Part shown: positions 1 through 6,045 of the stretch, piece by piece
Layout of the letters: each line of letters opens with the position of its first letter
Position numbering within the stretch: position 1 is the first letter of the stretch
Source of the DNA: DAISKN01 sp964553925
GTDB taxonomy: Bacteria > Acidobacteriota > Vicinamibacteria > Marinacidobacterales > SMYC01
DNA: 13,460 nt
Assembly (NCBI GenBank): GCA_964553925.1
Contig: CAZKNR010000490.1
Span: 1-13,460 of the forward strand
Direction: 5' to 3'
Notes under the pieces: model-generated
The model's database searches: none
Told to the model about the DNA's origin: nothing
Seen by the model: only the letters and a program-made list of their open reading frames with translations
Translations under genes and position numbers: made by a program

Positions 1-2
1 TC

Positions 3-779
3 GCCGCGCCCGCGGCAGGCGTCGAGCTTCGCGTCGACTGGCGGCGCCTGACGTCGCGGGTGCTGCTCCTCTGCCTCGCGGCCGAGGTGGCGTTCGCCGT
101 GCTCGACTACCACATCAACTACGGGCGCCTCATCGACGTCGGAGCGATGAGGCGCCTCCTCAATATCGCCCGCGAGGACGGCCTCGCCTCCTGGTTCGCC
201 TCGACCCAAACGCTCCTCGTCGGGCTCACGCTCCTCGCGATCTACGCCGTCGATCGGTCGCGAGGTTATCTGATCCTCGCCGTCGGGTTCCTGTACATGG
301 CGGTCGACGACGGCGCCCAGCTTCACGAGCGGTTCTCGAGCACCTTTGACGCCATGGCCGAGCGATCCGCGCTCGCCGCCTGGTTTCCGAGCTACACCTG
401 GCACGTTCTCTTTCTACCTCCCTTCGCCGCGCTCGGCCTCTATCTCCTTTTGTTCCTCTGGAGAAAGCTCGGTCGCACGCGGCCGCGGCTCCTTCTGGTG
501 ACGGCGATGGCCTGCATGGCGACCGCCGTCTCACTGGACTTCTTCGAGGGCCTGGAGGAGGAGCATCCGGCGAACGTCTACGCGGCTGCCGTAAGCCGAT
601 ATCCGTCTCTCGAGACCTGGTCGGAGCGCCGCTTCGGGACCGCCGCGGAAGAGTCCCTGCGCCACTTCTCGAAGTCGATGGAAGAGACCCTCGAGATGGG
701 CGCGATGTCCATCCTGTGGTTCGTGCTCCTGGGCCATCTGGGATCGGTGGCGAGGGACGTACGCATCACGAGCGGCTAG
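3..779 (+). CDS. Six-helix integral membrane protein of unknown function (5' end outside window or uncertain)
   Basis: The reading frame is open to the left edge. A GTG at 60 could start a 239-aa protein, but the codons before it are also coding-like, so the gene may begin upstream. Numbered from GTG 60, I see about six hydrophobic segments: 1-19, 46-64, 70-83, 112-134, 143-160 and 211-228. Charged residues sit at or inside helix ends: DDGAQLHE (83-90), DFFEGLEEE (160-168) and EETLEMG (208-214). This layout resembles a widespread uncharacterised membrane family that I know only by its 'D/E...HE', 'DxxxG' and 'EExLEmxG' pattern. The repeated intramembrane acids and a His could bind a metal or carry protons, but that is inference. 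It converges on the amidohydrolase gene, with a 282-bp gap. I assign no function. Confidence 0.8.
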   Translation, partial: AAPAAGVELRVDWRRLTSRVLLLCLAAEVAFAVLDYHINYGRLIDVGAMRRLLNIAREDGLASWFASTQTLLVGLTLLAIYAVDRSRGYLILAVGFLYMAVDDGAQLHERFSSTFDAMAERSALAAWFPSYTWHVLFLPPFAALGLYLLLFLWRKLGRTRPRLLLVTAMACMATAVSLDFFEGLEEEHPANVYAAAVSRYPSLETWSERRFGTAAEESLRHFSKSMEETLEMGAMSILWFVLLGHLGSVARDVRITSG

Positions 780-1061
780 GCCCGCGCCGAAGTCTTTGAC
801 GGTCTCTTGCGTTCGTTACGTCCATCCCGCCGAGTGAGAAGCTGCCCGTCCGTAGGCGGTCCGGAATGCGGGGACGGGAATGGGTCCCGCCTTCGTTCTC
901 ACCGCGACTCCAAGTGGTTGCGCGTGTCCTGGAGCAAGAGATCCTGGCCTCCTTTCTCTCGAATACTTGGAGCCGGCTGCTTTTTGGTTTATGCCTATGG
1001 AACATAGCCACTCCCGGGTAGGCGAAAGGTCAAGGTCCCCGCGGCGAGGGGGGGCTAGCAG
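780..1061. other. Convergent intergenic region without a credible gene
   Basis: This 282-bp stretch lies between the stops of the membrane protein and the amidohydrolase. Small ORFs on both strands are Arg/Ser-rich, lack ribosome binding sites and look like GC-driven noise. It holds one imperfect hairpin (868-890), an 8-bp palindrome AGCCGGCT at 971-978 followed shortly by five T (981-985), and a tandem AAGGTC repeat (1026-1037). None of these is a convincing intrinsic terminator. Confidence 0.6.
868..890. terminator. Imperfect hairpin in the convergent gap, possible weak terminator
   Basis: GCGGGGAC (868-875) pairs with GTCCCGC (884-890) with one bulged G, around an 8-nt loop. It lies 89 bp past the membrane-protein stop. 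Downstream is CTTCGTTCTC rather than a run of T, so a classical intrinsic terminator is doubtful. Confidence 0.2.
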
Positions 1062-2819
1062 CTAGCGCGAGGTGTCCGCGGCGCCGAGGCTGCCGGAGTA
1101 CACCACTCGGCCGTCGAACACCGTGGTCGCCACTTGGAAGTCCTTGACCTTCTCGATCGGCACGGCGAAGACGTCCATCGACAACACGACGATATCGGCG
1201 AGCATGCCGGGGGCGAGCGTGCCCTTCCGTCCTTCCTCGAACGAAGCGTAGGCCGATTCCGCCGTCCAGGTGTCGAGGATGTCCTCGAGCGGTAGCCGCT
1301 GCTCCGGCGCGAAGCCTCCCTCCGGATTTCCATCGAGCGTTTGACGGGTCAAGGCGGTATGGATGCCCGGTCGGGGATCGATGTCCACCACCGGCCAGTC
1401 GGTGCCGAAGGCCAGTCGGCCGCCGGAGTCGCGGATGCTCTTCCAAGCCCAGGCCCGCGAGGCGCGCTCGGGCCCGAGGTTTACCGCCCAGACCTCGAGG
1501 ACGTTCTGGATGGGGTTCGCGTGAAAGGGCTGCATCGAAGCAATGACACCGAGACCCGCGAAGCGAGGAATATCCGCGGCGCTTACCGCCTCGATGTGCT
1601 CGATGCGGTGCCGGCGTCCGCGGGCCGGCGCCGGATTGACCTCGGTGGCATGCTCGTAGGCATCGAGCGCCATGCGAATGCCCCGGTCGCCGATGGCGTG
1701 TATGAAGATCTGCCATCCTCTTTTGTCCATCATCGAGACGATGCGGTTCATGTCTTCCACGGTGTAGTTGGGAATCCCCGTCGTGTCCTGGTTGGCATAG
1801 GGCTCGAGCATGGCGGCGGTATGGGATTCGATCACGCCGTCGGCGAACATCTTGATCGCTCCCGTCTTGAGAAGCGGAGTGTCGGGATGCCTCTTCAGCA
1901 ACTCCTCGTACCGGTTGGCGTCCTCGTCGGAGAAGCCGGGCGGCGCCGACAAGGCGGCATACATCCTCAGTCCCAGCTCGCCGCTCCGTTCGAGCTCGGC
2001 ATAGAGCTCGAATTCGTCGGGATCCATTCCGGCGTTCTGCACGCTGGTCACGCCGAGACTCTGCGCCCGGCGAACGGCCTTCTTGATGAGCTCGAGCTTC
2101 TCGTCGCGCGTGGGCGCGGGCAGGATTCCGTTCACCAGCCGTTGGGCCGACTCCTTGAGGACCCCGGTGGGCTGCCCTTCCGCGTCCCGCACGATGAGAC
2201 CATTCGGCGGATCGGGGGTCTTCGACGTGATGCCCGCGAGCTCGAGGGCTTTGGAGTTCACCCAAGCGGTGTGGCCGTCGTAGCACTCCATGAGAGCGGG
2301 ACGATCGGAGACCAATTCGTCAAGCTGCTCCTTCGTGGGAAGACCTCCGGGAAACGTTGCATAGAGCCACCCGCGTCCGAGCACCCACGGACGGTCCGGT
2401 CCCGCGCTCACGAACTCTCGAATCGCTTGCTGCGCGTCTCCGACCGTTTTGGCGTTGAACAGGTTCACGCGGTCGAGGGATTCCCCGCCGCTCAAGAAAT
2501 GCACGTGCGCGTCGTTGAAACCGGCGAGGACGGTTCCCCCTTTGGCATCGACGACGGTGGTCGCGTCATTTCGGTGCTTCTCGATCTCGGCGGTGGTGCC
2601 CACCGCGAGGATATGGTTTGCTCGGACCGCAACCGCTTCGGCCATGGGGGCGCCCCCGCCGGAGTACACCTTGCCGTTGACGATGAGGAGATCGGCCGGC
2701 TCGGGCCTGGGTCCGGCAATACAGGCGACGAGCCCCAGGAGGGCGAAGAGAGCAGCGGTACGGAGGAGCCAGCAACGGAAACGCGACGGCGAATCGGAAA
2801 GGCGAGAGGGGTTCGTCAT
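1062..2819 (-). CDS. Amidohydrolase 3 (YtcJ-like) metal-dependent hydrolase, predicted lipoprotein
   Basis: This 585-aa protein is of the amidohydrolase-superfamily Amidohydro_3 / YtcJ type, whose members hydrolyse amide or N-acyl/N-formyl C-N bonds with bound metal. Visible motifs are the metal-binding DAHVHF (103-108), HTAWVNSKAL (183-192), KMFADGVIESHT (323-334; Lys323 is the position often carboxylated), IHAIGDRG (373-380), HRIEH (404-408), MQPFH (429-433) and GTDWPV (472-477; Asp474). The C-terminal ADIVVLSMD strand closes the usual small beta domain. Residues 18-33 form a signal peptide ending in the lipobox LVAC, so Cys33 should be lipidated. The enzyme probably acts at the cell surface or in the periplasm, whereas many relatives are cytoplasmic. 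The ATG start has GGAG (2828-2831) 8 nt upstream. It is divergent from the transporter unit. Family is secure; substrate is unknown. Confidence 0.95.
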   Translation of the reverse strand: MTNPSRLSDSPSRFRCWLLRTAALFALLGLVACIAGPRPEPADLLIVNGKVYSGGGAPMAEAVAVRANHILAVGTTAEIEKHRNDATTVVDAKGGTVLAGFNDAHVHFLSGGESLDRVNLFNAKTVGDAQQAIREFVSAGPDRPWVLGRGWLYATFPGGLPTKEQLDELVSDRPALMECYDGHTAWVNSKALELAGITSKTPDPPNGLIVRDAEGQPTGVLKESAQRLVNGILPAPTRDEKLELIKKAVRRAQSLGVTSVQNAGMDPDEFELYAELERSGELGLRMYAALSAPPGFSDEDANRYEELLKRHPDTPLLKTGAIKMFADGVIESHTAAMLEPYANQDTTGIPNYTVEDMNRIVSMMDKRGWQIFIHAIGDRGIRMALDAYEHATEVNPAPARGRRHRIEHIEAVSAADIPRFAGLGVIASMQPFHANPIQNVLEVWAVNLGPERASRAWAWKSIRDSGGRLAFGTDWPVVDIDPRPGIHTALTRQTLDGNPEGGFAPEQRLPLEDILDTWTAESAYASFEEGRKGTLAPGMLADIVVLSMDVFAVPIEKVKDFQVATTVFDGRVVYSGSLGAADTSR

Positions 2820-2825
2820 GGTGGC

Positions 2826-2854
2826 AACTCCGAGGGATAAAAGGAGACGGAGTT
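2826..2854 (-). promoter_or_regulatory. Inverted repeat covering the amidohydrolase Shine-Dalgarno
   Basis: AACTCCG (2826-2832) and CGGAGTT (2848-2854) are perfect 7-bp inverted arms separated by 15 nt. In amidohydrolase mRNA the arm nearest the start contains the GGAG ribosome-binding sequence, so pairing would hide it. The arms, 22 bp apart centre to centre, could equally be an operator for a dimeric regulator. Whether the distal arm is transcribed depends on the unmapped start site. Confidence 0.35.
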
Positions 2855-2875
2855 TACCATGGGATCTGAAAACGC

Positions 2876-2904
2876 TTGCCGGACCCCGTTGATTTCCCTA
2901 TCCT
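2876..2904 (+). promoter_or_regulatory. Putative sigma-70-type promoter of the transporter unit
   Basis: TTGCCG (2876-2881) and TATCCT (2899-2904) each match the -35 and -10 consensus at 4 of 6 positions, with an ideal 17-bp spacer. They lie in the divergent region 60 bp upstream of the SSS start. The hexamers are imperfect, so this is a candidate only. Confidence 0.35.
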
Positions 2905-2912
2905 TCGTCGTC

Positions 2913-2960
2913 ATGCCGATAGCACCCGGCCTCATCGAGAAGAGGTCCCGCGAAAGGTAG
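2913..2960 (+). CDS. Possible 15-codon leader peptide upstream of the SSS symporter
   Basis: An ATG at 2913 lies 8 nt after the TATCCT -10 candidate and opens a frame MPIAPGLIEKRSRER that stops with TAG at 2958-2960. The stop is 4 nt before the symporter ATG and just covers its AAAGG ribosome-binding sequence (2953-2957). The placement suggests a leaderless, translated leader coupled to the symporter. It is too short for codon-based support and may be chance. Confidence 0.2.
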   Translation: MPIAPGLIEKRSRER

Positions 2961-2964
2961 CGGT

Positions 2965-4563
2965 ATGGAGCTCCATTTCGTCGACTACGCCATCCTAGGC
3001 ATCTACGGAGTCTTCGTCCTCGCGGTGGGCTTCGCCCTCAGAGGACGGATGCACACCAGCGAGGATTTTTTCCTCTCCGGCCGATCGCTTCCGAGCTGGG
3101 TGACGGGGCTCGCCTTCATCGCCGCGAACCTCGGTGCCCTCGAGGTCATGGGGATGGCGGCGAACGGCGCCAAGTACGGGATGCTCACCAACCACTTCTA
3201 CTGGGTGGGAGCGATTCCGGCGATGGTGTTCCTCGCGATCTTCATGATGCCGTTCTACTACGGGAGCCGCGTGCGGAGCGTCCCCGAGTATCTGAAGCTC
3301 CGCTTCGACGAGAGGACCCGCGGCCTCAACGCCATCTCCTTCGCGGTAATGACGGTCGCGATGTCGGGCATCAACATGTACGCCATGGCCATCGTGCTGA
3401 ACCTGATGCTCGGCTGGAACATCCACGCGAGCATCCTGCTCTCCGCCACGATCGTTCTGGTCTACATCTTCTTCGGAGGCCTCACTTCGTCGATCTATAA
3501 CGAGGTTCTCCAGTTCTTCCTCATCGTTTTCGGGCTTCTGCCCATGGCCATCCTCGGCCTGACGGAGGTCGGAGGCTTCGAGGGGCTCGAGGCGCGCCTT
3601 CCCGAAGGCTTCGCTCACACCTGGTCGGTGCTCGCCAATCCGGACGAGAACCCCATGGGGGTCGGGTTCTTCGGCACGCTCATGGGTCTCGGCTTCGTGC
3701 TCTCCTTCGGGTACTGGTGCACGGACTTCCTCGTGATCCAGAGGGCGCTCGCCTCCAAGGACCTCGAGGCCGCCCGGAGGACACCGCTCATCGCCGCCAT
3801 TCCCAAAATGCTCTTCCCGCTTCTCGTCATCCTGCCGGGCCTCGTGGCTCTGGTCACGATTCCCGAAGAGCTCGGCGAGAACTACAACATGAGCTTCCCC
3901 CTCATGCTCGCGCGCTACTACCCGCCGGGTCTTCTCGGCCTCGGGCTCACGGCGCTTCTCGCGAGCTTCATGAGCGGCATGGCGGGAAACGTAACCGCAT
4001 TCAACACCGTCTGGACCTATGACATCTATCAGGCTTATCTCTGTCCGGGTCGGCCGGATGCGCACTATCTCGCCGTCGGGAAAGCGGCGACGGTTTTCGG
4101 CACGCTCGCGAGCGTTGCCGCAGCCTATCTGGTGTTCTTCTTCAACAACCTCATGGATTACATGCAGCTCCTGTTCTCGTTCTTCAACGCCCCCCTCTTC
4201 GCCACGTTTCTTCTCGGGATGTTCTGGGCGCGGGCCACGGCGTCGGGTGCTTTCTACGGCCTCCTGGCGGGAACCGCGTCCGCCGCGGCGCACTACCTGC
4301 TGGTGGTCGCGGGAGTCCTTTTCTATCGAAGCGATATGGCTTCGAACTACTTCGGCGCCATTACCGCCTGGACTGTCTGCTTTTCCGTGACCGTCGCCGT
4401 CAGCCTCGCGACCCGACCCAAGCCCGTCGAGGAGTTGGTCGGCCTCGTCTACTCCGCGACGCCGCGGCCCCTTGCGACGCGGCGGCTCGGGATCGCGAGC
4501 CCCTCGGTACTCGCGATCCTCGTTCTCGCCGGTGCTCTGGCGTTGAACGTTTGGTTCTGGTGA
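2965..4563 (+). CDS. Sodium:solute symporter (SSS/SLC5 family) permease
   Basis: This 532-aa inner-membrane protein belongs to the SSS family, which couples Na+ influx to uptake of sugars, carboxylates or amino acids. Family hallmarks are DFFLSGRSLPSW (34-45) after the first helix, RSVPEYLKLRF (104-114) and GGLTSSIYNEVLQFFLIVFG (171-190). Around 12-13 hydrophobic helices are visible, with a long hydrophobic C-terminal end. The helix that normally supplies the Na2 site reads GNVTAFNTVWTYDIY (341-355). There Asn347-Thr348 aligns with the usual Ser-Thr pair and GNVT with the usual SxLN, so ion coupling may be atypical. The ATG has AAAGG 7 nt upstream. It is the first gene of a three-gene unit with a 65-aa membrane protein and an MFS transporter. 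Substrate cannot be read from the sequence; adjacent hydrolases suggest a hydrolysis product. Confidence 0.94.
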   Translation: MELHFVDYAILGIYGVFVLAVGFALRGRMHTSEDFFLSGRSLPSWVTGLAFIAANLGALEVMGMAANGAKYGMLTNHFYWVGAIPAMVFLAIFMMPFYYGSRVRSVPEYLKLRFDERTRGLNAISFAVMTVAMSGINMYAMAIVLNLMLGWNIHASILLSATIVLVYIFFGGLTSSIYNEVLQFFLIVFGLLPMAILGLTEVGGFEGLEARLPEGFAHTWSVLANPDENPMGVGFFGTLMGLGFVLSFGYWCTDFLVIQRALASKDLEAARRTPLIAAIPKMLFPLLVILPGLVALVTIPEELGENYNMSFPLMLARYYPPGLLGLGLTALLASFMSGMAGNVTAFNTVWTYDIYQAYLCPGRPDAHYLAVGKAATVFGTLASVAAAYLVFFFNNLMDYMQLLFSFFNAPLFATFLLGMFWARATASGAFYGLLAGTASAAAHYLLVVAGVLFYRSDMASNYFGAITAWTVCFSVTVAVSLATRPKPVEELVGLVYSATPRPLATRRLGIASPSVLAILVLAGALALNVWFW

Positions 4564-4567
4564 CCTC

Positions 4568-4765
4568 ATGGAGCGCCAGCTTCACTTCTTCGTCGGAAGC
4601 CTCTTCACTCTCACCGGTACAGTGCTGGTCACCTACGGACTGGTGTCGGATCCCGCCATCTACGCCCGCTCGCTCGGGTGGAACGTGAATTTCTGGTGGG
4701 GCCTGGTCACGACGATCTTCGGAGCCTCGTTCCTTTTGCTCTGGAACAGGAGCCGTCCCCGATGA
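4568..4765 (+). CDS. Small two-helix membrane protein, possible transporter partner
   Basis: This 65-aa protein has two hydrophobic segments (about 5-25 and 41-59) joined by a short loop with Asp28, Tyr32 and Arg34, and a basic tail NRSRPR. The positive-inside rule puts both termini in the cytoplasm. I do not recognise a named family. It starts 4 nt after the symporter stop without a good ribosome-binding site (GGTGA at 4559-4563 is only 4 nt away), so translation probably depends on re-initiation. Its stop overlaps the MFS start as ATGA. Known SSS-type permeases often have small membrane partners beside them (for example the YhdT-PanF and YjcH-ActP pairs). By analogy it may be an accessory subunit of the symporter, but its sequence does not show membership of those families. 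Confidence 0.8.
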   Translation: MERQLHFFVGSLFTLTGTVLVTYGLVSDPAIYARSLGWNVNFWWGLVTTIFGASFLLLWNRSRPR

Positions 4766-6045
4766 GCTCGATGAACCCGGAGGAGGCGACTTACCGCAAG
4801 GTCACGTGGCGTCTACTGCCGCTCCTCTTTCTCTGCTACGTGCTCGCCTACCTCGATCGGGTGAACGTCGGCTTCGCCAAGCTTCAGATGCAGAAGGATC
4901 TCGGCTTCAGCGACACCGTCTACGGGATCGGCGCCGGCGTCTTCTTCATCGGTTACTTCCTGTTCGAAGTGCCGTCGAATCTCATCCTCGAACGGGTGGG
5001 GGCCAGGATCTGGATCGCGCGGATCATGATCGTCTGGGGGATGCTCTCGTCGGCGACGATGTTCGTGACGGGGGAGAGGACGTTCTACGCGCTTCGGTTC
5101 GCGCTCGGCGTCGCCGAGGCGGGATTCTTTCCCGGCATCATCCTCTACCTCACGTATTGGTATACGCGAAAGCACCGGGCGAGGATGGTCGCGGGATTCA
5201 TGACCGCCATCACTCTCTCGGGCGTCATTGGAGGGCCGGTATCGGGCTTCATTCTTTCGAGTCTCTCCGGGGTCTCGGGCCTCGCGGGCTGGCAATGGCT
5301 CTATCTTCTGGAGGGGCTCCCCTCGATGGTGGTAGGTCTTCTCGTACTCTTTCTTCTCGACGACGGTCCTTCGAAGGCGAAGTGGCTGACAGAGGAGGAG
5401 CGGGAGCTTCTGTTGCGGCGAGTGCGGGAGGAAGAGACGCTAAAGATCGAAGAGGAAGAGGGCCATCACCGCCTCGCCGACCTGTTCCGGAGCCCGAGGG
5501 TCTGGCTCCTTACCTTGATTTACTTCTGCGTGGTCATGGGGCTATACGGAATTTCCTTCTGGCTTCCGCAGATTCTGTCCGACACGATGACGTCCGATCC
5601 GTGGCGCATCGGCCTCCTGACCGCCATTCCCTGGGGTGCTTCCGCCGTCGCTATGCTGCTCGTGGGCCACCATTCCGACCGGACGGGGGAGCGGCGGTGG
5701 CACACGGCGCTTCCGGCGCTCATCGCCGGCGCCGCGTTCGCGACGAGCGCGGCTTCCGCGAGCTCACCCCTCCAGAGTTTCGTCGCCCTTACGGTAGCGA
5801 CCTGCGGCGTTATGGCCGCCGTCTCGTGCTTCTGGTCTCTCCCCACGGCGTTTCTCTCCGGCACCGCCGCCGCCGGAGGAATCGCCGGGATCAACTCCAT
5901 CGGAAACCTCGCGGGTTACGTGAGCCCGTTCGTCGTGGGGCACGTGCGCGACGCCTCGGGGAGCATGTCGGCGGCGCTCTTCGTTCTCGCGGGCTCGCTG
6001 ACTGCGGCGGGAATCCTCACTGCCTGGGGAGGAACTCGTAGGTGA
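4762..6045 (+). CDS. MFS transporter, anion:cation symporter (ACS) family
   Basis: This 427-aa, roughly 12-helix major-facilitator protein is of the ACS (tartrate/phthalate/hexuronate-like) type, which imports organic anions with H+ or Na+. Characteristic sequences are YLDRVNVGFA (30-39) in helix 1, the helix 2-3 region GYFLFEVPSNLILERVGAR (64-82) with its conserved EVPSN and R, and RFALGVAEAGFFPG (112-125) followed by YWYTRKHRARMV (132-143). The acidic middle loop RVREEETLKIEEEEGHHR is typical of the cytoplasmic linker. I chose ATG 4762 over an in-frame upstream start at 4678, because it gives the normal family N-terminus and overlaps the preceding stop as ATGA, implying translational coupling. 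The 3' end overlaps the converging amidase by 29 bp. The exact anion is unknown; a carboxylate is likely. Confidence 0.93.
   Translation: MSSMNPEEATYRKVTWRLLPLLFLCYVLAYLDRVNVGFAKLQMQKDLGFSDTVYGIGAGVFFIGYFLFEVPSNLILERVGARIWIARIMIVWGMLSSATMFVTGERTFYALRFALGVAEAGFFPGIILYLTYWYTRKHRARMVAGFMTAITLSGVIGGPVSGFILSSLSGVSGLAGWQWLYLLEGLPSMVVGLLVLFLLDDGPSKAKWLTEEERELLLRRVREEETLKIEEEEGHHRLADLFRSPRVWLLTLIYFCVVMGLYGISFWLPQILSDTMTSDPWRIGLLTAIPWGASAVAMLLVGHHSDRTGERRWHTALPALIAGAAFATSAASASSPLQSFVALTVATCGVMAAVSCFWSLPTAFLSGTAAAGGIAGINSIGNLAGYVSPFVVGHVRDASGSMSAALFVLAGSLTAAGILTAWGGTRR

Noticed and set aside
807..1011. Small ORFs on both strands in the convergent gap
   Set aside because: They have no ribosome-binding site, an Arg/Ser-rich composition and no recognisable pattern.
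1054..1066. GCTAG-CAG-CTAGC inverted repeat at the amidohydrolase stop
   Set aside because: A 5-bp stem with a 3-nt loop and no T-tract is too weak to call a terminator.
1341..2840. 499-codon open frame on the plus strand opposite the amidohydrolase
   Set aside because: It is antisense to a gene with complete amidohydrolase motifs. Its composition (Gly, Arg, Val, His-rich, no domain pattern) is typical of the shadow frame of GC-rich coding DNA.
2995..4569. 524-codon open frame on the minus strand opposite the SSS gene
   Set aside because: The translation is extremely rich in Glu, Arg, His and Asp because it mirrors hydrophobic codons. The plus strand encodes an unmistakable SSS permease.
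4678..4761. Upstream extension of the MFS protein from ATG 4678
   Set aside because: The 28 extra residues lie over the small membrane protein gene and lack membrane or family character. ATG 4762 gives the normal N-terminus and an ATGA overlap.
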